Source: Bacillus pseudomycoides (GTDB lineage: Bacteria > Bacillota > Bacilli > Bacillales > Bacillaceae_G). From it: a stretch of DNA of 64,000 nt. Made by a program: the position numbers and the translations under genes. The stretch is taken from positions 1-64,000 of the forward strand of contig NZ_CP064267.1 in the NCBI RefSeq assembly GCF_022811845.1. The letters are read 5' to 3'. Each line of letters starts with the position of its first letter. Positions within the stretch are counted from its first letter, which is position 1. Under the pieces are notes generated by a model. The model saw only the letters and a list, made by a program, of their open reading frames with translations. It was not told where the DNA came from and ran no database searches. Of this stretch, positions 25,596-34,032 are shown piece by piece.

Positions 25596-26318
25596 TTAAT
25601 TAACTTGAAGCTCATGCTTAAACCAAAAGTTTTCACTAATAGCAAAGGTTAATTCTTTATTTATAACTTGATGCCACCAATTTTTAGGAGTATATATAAT
25701 CTCACCTTGATTAAGTTCTATATAGTAAGGGTTTGCTTTTAAGATAATTTCACGTTCTTCTGGAGTTGGATTAAAAATATTACAATCTATACTCGCTAAA
25801 TATTCCATTTCTTGATCAAATTCTGGGCTGAAAAATACCCATTTCTTCTTTCCGAATATAACCGCATTCCAATTGTGTGTTGCTTGGAAATCTTTATGTA
25901 ATGGGGTTCCAGTGTTCGTTGAGCCTAGAAATACCCATTTCAATTCTTTGTCTCCTTTTTTCCTAACTGTTTGCTCTGTTAAAAAAGTTGGAATGCTATA
26001 CGCTAAAGCGATTTCTTTATTCCCCATAATAGAGAAAGGCCAATCACAATACCACTTTTCTTCATTTCCACCCTCTAGCAATTGGATAAATTTAGAGAGC
26101 TTTACTGTATAGACTTTCTTTTTGCCTTCATAATCAGACTTTCTAATTACAACTTCTTGCTCTCCAAATTTTTCATTTAAATATTTCAAATCCCAATTGT
26201 AGCACTCCCAATCATTCACAAGATTTATTAAGATAACAGGTTTCTTATCCGCAAACTCCTTCATAAATCTTTCGTAAGTTAGATTCTTGCAATCAATTCT
26301 TTCAATCATTGACCTCAC
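25596..26318 (-). CDS. JmjC/cupin_8-type Fe(II)/2-oxoglutarate oxygenase
   Basis: 240 residues. The double-stranded beta-helix carries His141 and Asp143 (TPLHKDFQATHNWNAVIFGK) and distal His216 (PKNWWHQV), the facial triad of cupin_8/JmjC oxygenases; K157-159 may bind 2-oxoglutarate. Such enzymes hydroxylate peptide side chains or substrates. It lies 10 bp after the TldD-like gene, so it is part of the peptide-modification operon and probably acts on the precursor. Starts at GTG 26318 or at ATG 26309; GTGAGGT lies before the latter. Confidence 0.82.
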   Translation of the reverse strand: MRSMIERIDCKNLTYERFMKEFADKKPVILINLVNDWECYNWDLKYLNEKFGEQEVVIRKSDYEGKKKVYTVKLSKFIQLLEGGNEEKWYCDWPFSIMGNKEIALAYSIPTFLTEQTVRKKGDKELKWVFLGSTNTGTPLHKDFQATHNWNAVIFGKKKWVFFSPEFDQEMEYLASIDCNIFNPTPEEREIILKANPYYIELNQGEIIYTPKNWWHQVINKELTFAISENFWFKHELQVN

Positions 26319-26328
26319 TCTTTCAATG

Positions 26329-27339
26329 TTATATTGGGTAAATATCTAACTCTCTAAAATAAATATGTGGGGCACCTTGAGTTACGCTTAAATTATTTTG
26401 ATTGTTTTTATCACAGCCAAATACTGGATTGAAAATTCTTAATTCATTACTACTACCAACGATATTCTTCGCAGCCTGGAACTTACAACCTTTAATATCA
26501 AACCTTCTAATAATTAAATTACTTAAACTTCCATTTTTGATAATAATCCCATAAGATGGTCTAATTACAAAGTTTGTCCCTATTGATCCCCCTCCCCATG
26601 AACCTTTACAAAAGAGACCATATTCTATTTTTGATATTAAATCATTGATATTCTCGTTACCTTTATCCATATATGTTATGGACATACGTGGAAGAATAAT
26701 ATCGTTATCTGAAACTTTTCGACCATTACACGAACCTTTTGCTTGAAGTTTCTTTTTCGTTTCTGAACTATGAAGTAAATTACTCCAAATACCATCTTTA
26801 ATTATTTGGGTACAAAAAGCTTTCTCTCCTTCATCATCCATTCTGTAATGAGCTTTATGCCCTATTAAAGTCGGATCATCATATACATTAAACTTATAAT
26901 CAGACCATCTATAACCTAGTCTATAACCATTTTTACAAGCATAATCCATATAATTATCAGCTTCTGAGGTATGTCCAAAACACTCATGTACAAAATGAGA
27001 AGCGGGCCACTGATCTAATATAACTGGCAATTTTAATTTATCTTTTAATGATTTGCCATGACCAGTTTGTTCTATTTCCAGCCTTAACGCATCTATTTGA
27101 TTTGAAAGAATACGAACTGGTGGAGATTCCGTACTTACTTGCCATAAAATAGGTATTATAGATTCTTTCCCTTCAACATGAATTAAGATTAATAAATTAT
27201 ATCTGTTTATAGGCTCTTCATATAAGGAGATTCTCTCATTATTTAAGTTAAGGTTTATTTTATATGAGATAATATTTTTACTGAATTTTAAGATATTTAA
27301 TTCTAGTAATTTAATACAATCCTTAAGTTGCCCCTTCAA
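26329..27339 (-). CDS. TldD/PmbA-type metalloprotease
   Basis: 336 visible residues. HFVHECFGHTSEADNY holds the HExxxH zinc motif (His118, Glu119, His123) of TldD; the C-terminal part (GSWGGGSIGTNFVIRPSYGI and IKGCKFQAAKNIVGSS) matches the TldD/E beta domain. TldD, usually with TldE, cleaves leader peptides of RiPPs such as microcin B17. Only one subunit is present. The predicted start is a TTG, but a plausible upstream extension (NNLLIKLQYQSQKGSTDVIN) lies in another frame and joins after adding one T to the TTTT near 27340, giving ~365 residues. Still shorter than typical TldD. Confidence 0.8.
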   Translation of the reverse strand: MKGQLKDCIKLLELNILKFSKNIISYKINLNLNNERISLYEEPINRYNLLILIHVEGKESIIPILWQVSTESPPVRILSNQIDALRLEIEQTGHGKSLKDKLKLPVILDQWPASHFVHECFGHTSEADNYMDYACKNGYRLGYRWSDYKFNVYDDPTLIGHKAHYRMDDEGEKAFCTQIIKDGIWSNLLHSSETKKKLQAKGSCNGRKVSDNDIILPRMSITYMDKGNENINDLISKIEYGLFCKGSWGGGSIGTNFVIRPSYGIIIKNGSLSNLIIRRFDIKGCKFQAAKNIVGSSNELRIFNPVFGCDKNNQNNLSVTQGAPHIYFRELDIYPI

Positions 27340-27435
27340 AAGTTATTTATACTAGCATCTTTAATTTGATCATTAATGACGTCAGTGGAACCTTTCTGAG
27401 ATTGATACTGAAGTTTAATTAATAAATTATTAAAC

Positions 27436-28125
27436 TTAATCCCTCCTATTTTTTAATAATTGATTAATTTTTCGGTATTTTTCCTTATAGTGGATATAAT
27501 CTGTTTCTTTCATATTCATTTTCTTACAAAAAATTTCTATTAGTTCATATATTTCCGTTCTCATGGGTAATAGTTCTAGAGTGCTATGTGCCAAAGATAA
27601 GCCATATTCGAAATTTTCCAGATGCAAATGGCATAAAATTTGAAGAATTAAACTATGTGCTTGGATTGTATCAACGACATCTTTTGTTTGTTGAAACCAC
27701 TTCAATGCATGCTCATAATCTTTTTTCCTCATATAACTCATACCAATACTATAAGCTGCCCAAAAAGCTTCATCGCCTTGTTCTCTAGCCTGATAATAAC
27801 ATTTTTCAGCCTCGTCTAACTGTCCCATTTGCACTAATAATAAAGAGCGTAATTTCCATCCGATTCCACTTAAAATATCAAGCTCTTTTTCTTGTAAATA
27901 ATTTAAGTATTTTTGATTTATTGATTTTCTATTAGAAAGAGCAGCCATTGTCTCTATAGGCACCGAATGATCTCGAGCAGGATTACTAATAAGTTTCATA
28001 TCTAATTTATGAGAAAGAATACTACTTAATCTTCTATATGGTTCCGGCAAAAAGCCGCTTTTTATGGAATAGGTCATTGTTTTTATAGAATCTGTAATTT
28101 TATTTTCTTTCAGAATCTGTAACAC
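27436..28125 (-). CDS. TPR half of the UPF0489-TPR protein
   Basis: 229 residues as read; the sequence LDILSGIGWKLRSLLLVQMGQLDEAEKCYYQAREQGDEAF plus AAYSIGMSYMRKKDYEHALKWFQQ are tetratricopeptide repeats (~residues 75-190). TPRs bind peptides or partners. Its apparent start lacks a ribosome site, and the upstream sequence in this frame reads FYNPESKNLYYKIDQVLQIL, continuing the UPF0489 domain, so it is the C-terminal part of one ~417-residue protein interrupted by one missing T near 28172. The stop at 27436 is followed directly by AGGAGGG for the TldD-like gene. Confidence 0.75.
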   Translation of the reverse strand: MLQILKENKITDSIKTMTYSIKSGFLPEPYRRLSSILSHKLDMKLISNPARDHSVPIETMAALSNRKSINQKYLNYLQEKELDILSGIGWKLRSLLLVQMGQLDEAEKCYYQAREQGDEAFWAAYSIGMSYMRKKDYEHALKWFQQTKDVVDTIQAHSLILQILCHLHLENFEYGLSLAHSTLELLPMRTEIYELIEIFCKKMNMKETDYIHYKEKYRKINQLLKNRRD

Positions 28126-28688
28126 CTGATCAATCTTATAATATAGATTCTTGCTCTCAGGATTATAGAAAAATCCAAATCAATATCTGTAATTATGTTA
28201 CTCTCTTTATAAAGTTGCATATACTTTAGATTATTTATAGTTGTAATCATGAGGGTTGTATTTTTTATTTTCGTTTCAATACCAAACGGATATTTTTTAA
28301 AGGAATCAATAATTTCAGTACCATGATGAGGAATCAAAGATAGTAAAGTCCAGAATACTTGACCTAAATCATTTACATTACTTTTATGTTTAACTACTGG
28401 AGAGACCCATATAATTTTTTTAAACAGATTTAAATCAATAGCCGCATATAGGAAATCATCTAATCCATAAGCATATTTTTCATCTTCCCTACAGGGGATG
28501 TCCCTATTTAGAATGCTTATGGATTGATTTTTTTCTACTCTTTGATGTATTTTTCGAATTTTTGATTTACTTATTAATTTAAGATCTAAATGGCGATCAA
28601 AATACAACAAAGTTGCTGGATCTTTAATAGTACCTTGCCAAAAAGGAAGTACTTCTCCATGCTCTTCGAATGTTGTAATTGTATTCAT
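28110..28688 (-). CDS. UPF0489 (arginase-like) half of the UPF0489-TPR protein
   Basis: 192 residues as read. FEEHGEVLPFWQG, LLYFDRHLDLKLIS (Asp31, His33, Asp35), GLDDFLYAAIDLNLF-KKIIWVSP and ITDIDLDF (Asp168/170/172) match UPF0489, an arginase-fold family with paired Asp/His metal ligands. From memory, OspR-type peptide arginases that turn Arg into ornithine in RiPPs belong to this kind of arginase-like protein; that reaction here is inference. The last 19 residues are out of frame: inserting one T in GGATTTTTCTATA restores DIDLDFFYNPES and fuses it to the TPR half. The ATG overlaps the upstream stop by 4 bp. Confidence 0.75.
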   Translation of the reverse strand: MNTITTFEEHGEVLPFWQGTIKDPATLLYFDRHLDLKLISKSKIRKIHQRVEKNQSISILNRDIPCREDEKYAYGLDDFLYAAIDLNLFKKIIWVSPVVKHKSNVNDLGQVFWTLLSLIPHHGTEIIDSFKKYPFGIETKIKNTTLMITTINNLKYMQLYKESNIITDIDLDFSIILRARIYIIRLIRCYRF

Positions 28689-29476
28689 GATTTGATTAAA
28701 CCTAATCTATATATGCTCATTGCTAGGCTAGCCTCTTCGTTACTAGTCAATTTCATTTCATTGATCTTTTTTAGACTTCCAATTTCAATTAACTGTAAAA
28801 TATTTTCTTCTATAGGGCCCTTTATTAGTCTATTGTTAGCTGCTGCAAATAACCATATTATCTTCTCCTGTTGCACTTGAATTTTTTTACCTAATAAAGC
28901 TTCGGCAATATTTCTATCAAGTCTAATCCAAGCATAATAAATATGACCATTATACTTTATATCCTTACTTAAAATTTTAAATGCTGGCTCTGAATTTACC
29001 ACCAAGATAGATATCATCGCATTTAAAAATTCATGTTTTAAAAGCAGTTCTATATTTTTATTGCCTTTAATTATTTCCACATTACTTAAAAAGAGAAAAA
29101 ATGATTCCTCAATACACTGACCATCTCCGGCATAAGGAATCTCCTTATAATTTTCAAATTCTTTTGATGCTACAAATTCATACATCAATTGTTGCATGTC
29201 AATATTATTTAACTCTAGTTCTTTAAAAGTTCCAGGAAAAGCTGTTTTCAACCCACCACTATGTTCTATATTCCCATTCAATAAATTTCTTATAATCGTT
29301 TTTGCAGTAGCAATTAGTTCTTCTTTGTCAATTGTTTGAATCTGCTTGAGGTTTTCTTCACAAATATTTAATTCACTGAATTTATCTCTTAAGAATAAAT
29401 TTCTATACTTATAATCATGTAGTAAATTGTACAATATTTCATCGAGAGAATAGTACTTATTTACTGATATTGCCAT
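28685..29476 (-). CDS. Probable MNIO partner protein
   Basis: 263 residues, largely helical, with no family I can name. It starts 16 bp inside the end of the MNIO gene with GAGGTGGTAAAAC before its ATG, and its own stop overlaps the UPF0489 gene. In methanobactin and other MNIO systems a partner protein directly next to the enzyme (such as MbnC or TglI-type) recruits the precursor peptide. Position, coupling and size fit that role. N-terminal residues (YYSLDEILYNLLHDYKYRNL) look like the helical domain of such partners. This is inference from context. Confidence 0.6.
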   Translation of the reverse strand: MAISVNKYYSLDEILYNLLHDYKYRNLFLRDKFSELNICEENLKQIQTIDKEELIATAKTIIRNLLNGNIEHSGGLKTAFPGTFKELELNNIDMQQLMYEFVASKEFENYKEIPYAGDGQCIEESFFLFLSNVEIIKGNKNIELLLKHEFLNAMISILVVNSEPAFKILSKDIKYNGHIYYAWIRLDRNIAEALLGKKIQVQQEKIIWLFAAANNRLIKGPIEENILQLIEIGSLKKINEMKLTSNEEASLAMSIYRLGLIKS

Positions 29477-30426
29477 TGTTTTACCACCTCTTTCATCCTC
29501 TGATAATTTTTTTGAGATTTTGGAATGAGAATGCCATCATTAGTATACTTAGGATCTTCATAAGTAACAGCTTTTAAATTTGGGCATAAAGGAAGTAAAT
29601 ATTTAAGTAAATCTATTTGTTCATCTAATAGTATGCCGTGATGCAGATCCCTAAACTTGCCACGAATAATCTGGCATCCTGATAAATGTAATTCAAAGCA
29701 ATTATCAAGCGGCAGCTTAGAAAGATTTGTATACATCTTTTCATCTGTATTACCAATGAGCCATTGATAACTAAGAATATGCCCTATATCAATAGTTACA
29801 GGGGAATTTGTCTCTTGAACTAGAGTATTAAAATACTCAAATCCATCCATGTCACCGATAAAGAAATTGGTCCCTTCTGTAAAACCAGGAAATTCAATAC
29901 AAACTGGTACCAGTAGATTTTTCTGATATTCATTTATATTTTCAATGCAAGCTTCTAGCCCTTTGGGCGTCATATATGGTGGTAATGGAAATGGCACGGT
30001 TTTTCCCTTAATGGACCATAGCCCTAAATCCTCAACAACCCATTTTATTTCATACCTTTCAATTATTTTATTGGTAAACTCTATTATGGAGCTTTTTTCA
30101 TATTTCTCAGTAGCTCCCATATTTAATATGGTTTGATGAAACGCCCTAGCTTTATAATTTGGAACAGCATTAAATAATCGATCATACGCTTCAAAGTAAT
30201 CCTCTGCTTTAAGAACACTTCGATTTTTAGGTTGGAATGCAAAAAACATATAATTAAACTCATCTTTATAGTTATCAAAAAAGATTTTCATTTTTGGAGT
30301 AATATCATCTCCATTTTCCGCTGTACAAAACCCAATATCTTCTCCCCAAGGTAAGTCCATTCCAATACCCAGTCCTAACTTGTTCTCAACTTTAGGAAAG
30401 CGTACACTATTTTCTATAAGCTTCAT
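29461..30426 (-). CDS. MNIO (DUF692) multinuclear non-heme iron enzyme
   Basis: 321 residues forming a TIM-barrel of the MbnB/TglH type. Visible family hallmarks: KLGLGIGMDLPW (18-27), AFHQT (His97), VVEDLGLWS (Glu132, Asp133), IEFPG (Glu178), TIDIGH (Asp213, His216), ELHLSG (Glu245, His247), DLHHG (Asp260, His262, His263) and TYEDP (Glu290, Asp291), which provide the iron ligands. MNIOs oxidise residues of ribosomal peptides (oxazolone/thioamide formation, beta-carbon excision, other oxidations). The core peptide lacks Cys, so a Cys-independent reaction, for example on Asn or aromatic residues, is expected. It overlaps both neighbours and follows AAAAGGAGG. Confidence 0.9.
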   Translation of the reverse strand: MKLIENSVRFPKVENKLGLGIGMDLPWGEDIGFCTAENGDDITPKMKIFFDNYKDEFNYMFFAFQPKNRSVLKAEDYFEAYDRLFNAVPNYKARAFHQTILNMGATEKYEKSSIIEFTNKIIERYEIKWVVEDLGLWSIKGKTVPFPLPPYMTPKGLEACIENINEYQKNLLVPVCIEFPGFTEGTNFFIGDMDGFEYFNTLVQETNSPVTIDIGHILSYQWLIGNTDEKMYTNLSKLPLDNCFELHLSGCQIIRGKFRDLHHGILLDEQIDLLKYLLPLCPNLKAVTYEDPKYTNDGILIPKSQKNYQRMKEVVKQWQYQ

Positions 30427-31951
30427 TCAACATTACCTCCTTTTCATTAATAGCAACTATTATTCCCGCTCCTTTATCACTAAAATGTTGAAGATAGATT
30501 TGATCCTCTTCTTTCACTACGTATAAATAATCCTGAGCATCATATATTACATTTGGAAGGGGGAAGACTCTTTGCCATAAGAAATCCATTAAAAATATTC
30601 TGTCGCTTTTTATGACTCTCACCCATGGATATAGCTGTAAAATATATGAATTTCCATTCAAATCATCTCTAGACTCTGTAGAGCTCCTCTTATCTGGTGG
30701 TAGTTCATCATTTTTTTGTGGATTAACATTTTTATAAATTTCAAGAAATCGATTTAGTCTTTCATTAAAGGTATCACCGTCACTATAATTAAATGTAGCC
30801 CCCATTCTACCCATACCATAATTCAGTAATTTATTTCCCCTTAATTCTTCGTCCGATGTTATAGTTACATTATATTTCTCTGGATTTTTTGCTAAATATG
30901 TTGTAGGTTCAGCAACTAGCATTTGCATGACATCAATACCTATTTTATCTGCATTTTTTTTCAAAAACTCTTCCGAATTCATAACTTCCTCTTCATTTTC
31001 ATTGGGTAACCCACCAATTATTGAAAAACGCAGAGGAATTCCTAATTCATGCAGATTATCTATAATTTGTTGATAATTATTTGCTGTAACCCCCTTATCC
31101 AGTAGGTCCAAAATTCTTTGCGAATTTGTTTCATAGCCTACGGACATCAGTATGCAGCCTCGATCCTTTAGTTCTTTACAAAATTCCTTCTTTAAAAGAA
31201 TATCTTCCAATCGATTTCTAGTACTAAAAGATATACGGTATCCATTCTCATTTAAAATTCTCATTCCGTTTAGCACTAAACGTAGATTAGTATTTTCATC
31301 AATAAAATTTATTCTTGTTGCTCCATAATTTCTAATTAAATATTCACATTCATATGCAATTTGTTTAGGGGTTTTTTGTTGATAATTTTTTTCTTCTCTT
31401 GATCTATTTCCATACGAACAAAAAGCACATCTTCCCCAATAACAACCTACACAAGTAATAATGGACATATGTACTTCTTCATCTAAATAATTTTTATAGG
31501 GCAGATCTGAAAAATCAGGTGGAAAAGCGTCTTTTATATGGTAATCTGATTTTTTGAAAATCTCTTTTTGTACATTATCTTTTAAAAAAATAAAATCCGG
31601 TACATCATACTTTTCTACTTCCCCGTCCAAATGTTTAGAAAGTAAGTAAAGCGTTTCTTCACCGGCTCCAGTTCCTAGACCGTCTACATACTTACTAAGG
31701 TCATTTAATTTTAAAAGTTGTTCTTTCCTTAACATTATTTGTTGTCCGCCGAGAATCAAAAAAACTTCTGGCATTAATTCTTTAATCCATTTACATAACA
31801 GTAGTGAAGGTAATAACTGACTGTAATATGCGATTGAAATCCCAAAAATTTTGGTAGGATTTTGATTTAAAAATTCAACTAACATTTTTTTTTGAATAAC
31901 ACTACCAATATCTTCTTCATTTTCAATAAACATATTTATCTCAGAAATCAT
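30407..31951 (-). CDS. Cobalamin-type radical SAM enzyme, main part
   Basis: 514 residues from the internal ATG, though the frame is open back to ~32025. The cluster CVGCYWGRCAFCSYG (Cys167, 170, 175, 178) is the [4Fe-4S] motif, followed by a TIM-barrel (TRINFIDENTNLRL, LKDRGCILMSVGYETNS, FSIIGGLPNENEEEV). Upstream residues (IFGISIAYYSQLLPSLLLC ... VFLILGGQQ) are the cobalamin-binding Rossmann domain. Such enzymes methylate or crosslink unactivated carbons of RiPPs. The N-terminal ~110 residues lie in another frame (32020-32352). The C-terminal ~100 residues are unusual and may bind the precursor. Confidence 0.85.
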   Translation of the reverse strand: MISEINMFIENEEDIGSVIQKKMLVEFLNQNPTKIFGISIAYYSQLLPSLLLCKWIKELMPEVFLILGGQQIMLRKEQLLKLNDLSKYVDGLGTGAGEETLYLLSKHLDGEVEKYDVPDFIFLKDNVQKEIFKKSDYHIKDAFPPDFSDLPYKNYLDEEVHMSIITCVGCYWGRCAFCSYGNRSREEKNYQQKTPKQIAYECEYLIRNYGATRINFIDENTNLRLVLNGMRILNENGYRISFSTRNRLEDILLKKEFCKELKDRGCILMSVGYETNSQRILDLLDKGVTANNYQQIIDNLHELGIPLRFSIIGGLPNENEEEVMNSEEFLKKNADKIGIDVMQMLVAEPTTYLAKNPEKYNVTITSDEELRGNKLLNYGMGRMGATFNYSDGDTFNERLNRFLEIYKNVNPQKNDELPPDKRSSTESRDDLNGNSYILQLYPWVRVIKSDRIFLMDFLWQRVFPLPNVIYDAQDYLYVVKEEDQIYLQHFSDKGAGIIVAINEKEVMLNEAYRK

Positions 31952-32019
31952 TTGAGGTAATGATGTAACTTCTTTTTTTAAAAAAGAAGTTTCTAATAAA
32001 AGCTCTATGCCTTGTCTTA

Positions 32020-32352
32020 CTAATCTAACGTCATTTTTAATTCATTATCCGAGCTTTTATTGATAAACACGTTGTGAAATAGTTCCTCTTGATTTTCATA
32101 CAAGTATTTTGCAAATTCTAACCTGTAAATATTTTTAATATTTTGCAGATCTTTGCCTTTATAGCTTTCAATAAATTTTAATAAATTTATTTTAGAAAAA
32201 ATATTATGACAAATTTCTATATTAAAATCTTTTTGCTCTACTTTTAATTTTTTATTTCTCAAATAACCTGTTATCATTGGTAAACTCAAATATGGAAAAA
32301 GCCTTGCTTCAGTTACTGGAGGGAAAATAATTTTCAAATCCTGAAGTTCCAA
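32020..32352 (-). CDS. N-terminal part of the cobalamin-type radical SAM enzyme
   Basis: 110 residues. LKIIFPPVTEARLFPYLSLP followed by MITGYLRNKKLKVEQKDFNIEI is the first part of B12-binding radical SAM proteins. The frame stops at 32020, but adding one A in GAATTAAAAATGACG lets it run on into DVRLVRQGIELLLETS and the downstream 514 residues, giving a ~648-residue enzyme. The start is TTG with AGGGAGATG in front. Either a real frameshift kills the enzyme or the A run was under-called. Confidence 0.75.
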   Translation of the reverse strand: MELQDLKIIFPPVTEARLFPYLSLPMITGYLRNKKLKVEQKDFNIEICHNIFSKINLLKFIESYKGKDLQNIKNIYRLEFAKYLYENQEELFHNVFINKSSDNELKMTLD

Positions 32353-32374
32353 TAAATCATCTCCCTAAAATAGT

Positions 32375-32411
32375 AGAAGTGTACAACTGTTATAAACAGC
32401 TGCACACTTCT
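32375..32411 (-). terminator. Hairpin between precursor and enzyme genes
   Basis: On the minus strand AGAAGTGTGCAGCTG pairs with CAGTTGTACACTTCT across a short loop, followed by CTATTTTA. Leaky hairpins after RiPP precursors favour high precursor mRNA relative to enzyme mRNA; that role is inference. Confidence 0.6.
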
Positions 32412-32438
32412 GCTTTTATGGATTAATAATGTTATACT

Positions 32439-32564
32439 TTATTTTTCTTCTTCTTTTGCTTCTGGAGCTGAAAAACGGAAAGCATGGAATGCGTTACCTA
32501 CTTCTAACTCTTTCGCTTCAATTACTTCTAAGTTTTCAAGTAATTTTTCATTTTTATTTTCCAT
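32439..32564 (-). CDS. RiPP precursor peptide (41 aa)
   Basis: A 41-residue peptide preceded by AAAGGAGGTGATTTAC. The leader-like part (1-22) is charged and helical (MENKNEKLLENLEVIEAKEL). The core region is rich in aromatics: NAFHAFRFSAPEA at 24-36, followed by the acidic tail KEEEK. It contains one Arg (30), three Phe, one His and one Asn, no Cys or Ser/Thr cluster. Location between the exporter and the radical SAM enzyme, a very strong ribosome site and the following hairpin identify it as the substrate of the operon. Which residues are modified, and where the leader is cut, is not shown by sequence. Confidence 0.8.
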   Translation of the reverse strand: MENKNEKLLENLEVIEAKELEVGNAFHAFRFSAPEAKEEEK

Positions 32565-32588
32565 GTAAATCACCTCCTTTCAAATTCA

Positions 32589-33230
32589 TTAACCTTCAAT
32601 GTTTTCTGTCACATTAGTGGCTTTCTTTAAAATTTTTTTATCTAAATATAAGGTAAATAGTACGATGAAATATAAAGCTATACAGACTATAACTAAATAT
32701 AAGAATCCATCATTAGATATACCACCATTAGTACCGGAAAAATTAACTATATGACTAAAGATACCTGCAGCAAATGCTCCTGTTCCAAATTGGACCATTT
32801 GAAATAATCCCATATATACTCCTGTTTCTTCTTTTGGCACTGATAACATTGCGATTTTATTTTGGGATGGCATTGTAATAACTCCTGCCAATCCAAAGAA
32901 TAAAAACATAAAAAGAAACAACAAGATTGAGCTTGCAAATGTCGAGATAGCCAACAACAACATTCCGAATATTGAGAAAAAAACACCTATTAATATTAAT
33001 AGACGATTATCCTTTAAATCAGCTAAACGTCCCATATATCCTGAGAGCACTATCGAAATTACTGAATCTATTACTAATATCCATCCAACTTGCTCAGGAG
33101 GTATTCCATGATTTTCTCTCATATATGTTGGTATATATAATGTAATTGCATTTGCAATTAAGAATAATAAAAATACCCTAGTTAATGCAGAAATAAAAAT
33201 TGGATTATGAATAGCTTTTTAGGTATTAAA
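32589..33230 (-). pseudogene. MFS exporter, C-terminal half (frame-broken)
   Basis: The frame from ~33195 to 32589 encodes TM helices 7-12 of a major facilitator (ALTRVFLLFLIANAITLYIP, YMRENHGIPPEQVGWILVID, GYMGRLADLKDNRLLILIG). It links to 33280-33975 only by adding one A near 33302 (TTGAAACTTTT) and one A near 33205 (ATAATCC), which restores LKTFTAVFVIITILLFVFFE and NPIFISALTRVF. Probably one 12-TM exporter of the RiPP. The precursor starts 24 bp after its stop codon. Confidence 0.7.
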
Positions 33231-33279
33231 GAGGTATCATTTGTACTCTTCTTTTCAAAAAATACAAATAGCAAAATTG

Positions 33280-33975
33280 TTATGATAACAAAAACAGCTG
33301 TAAAAGTTTCAAGTAGATACTAACATTATCAATAAATAAAATTTGTATTGCTAATATGAGTAAAAGTAAACTTATTGAACTTTTGAAAGGTATTTGAACT
33401 TTCTTTATACTCTTTTCATAATTATCTTTTTTAATAACCCATAATACGAGTAATAGAGCAATGATACTAAAACAACATAATACTCCAAAGATTGCCTGCC
33501 ACTTAAAGTATCGAACTATGAGGCCTCCTAAAGCTGGTCCTACAAATGTTGCAACTGCAAGCACTCCAGAAAACCATCCAAATGCCCAACCAATCTTATC
33601 TTCCGCAAAGTTGGATCTTATTAATAAAACCTGCGCAGGTACGATCATCGCATCTGCAATAGCTTGTAATGATTGAAATCCCAAAAATAAGTACCAGTTA
33701 GTAGTAATTCCGCTTAAAATGGTGGAGAACGTAAAGGTTAATAGACCTATAATAAGAACCCTTTTTGCTCCAAACATATCAGATATTTTTCCGAAAAGAG
33801 GAATCCCTGTTGCAAAAAAAGCAAAGAATAATATATTTCTAATTTGAAGTGTTGAAAAGTTTATATCGAAAGTTTTAATAATGTCTGGAAAAGCAATAGT
33901 TAACATGGACGTGCTCATTACACTTGCAAAAGCACATAATGAAATAGTGAAAATCTTAATTTTATAAGTATTCAT
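33280..33975 (-). pseudogene. MFS exporter, N-terminal half (frame-broken)
   Basis: Begins at the ATG at 33975 (AAAGGAGAGAACACCCTT in front), not at the earlier in-frame ATG. TM helices 1-6 are clear: FTISLCAFASVMSTSMLTIAFPD, GIPLFGKISDMFGAKRVLIIG (the MFS A-loop motif GKISDMFGAKR), and GWFSGVLAVATFVGPALGGLI (motif C-like). Drug/peptide exporter type (DHA family). First gene of the RiPP operon; function would be export of the mature product or self-protection. The frame fails after FIDNVSIYLK. Confidence 0.72.
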
Positions 33976-34032
33976 TAAGGGTGTTCTCTCCTTTAGATGC
34001 ATTGTATTTTTGATTTTTCTAAAAACAATCAC

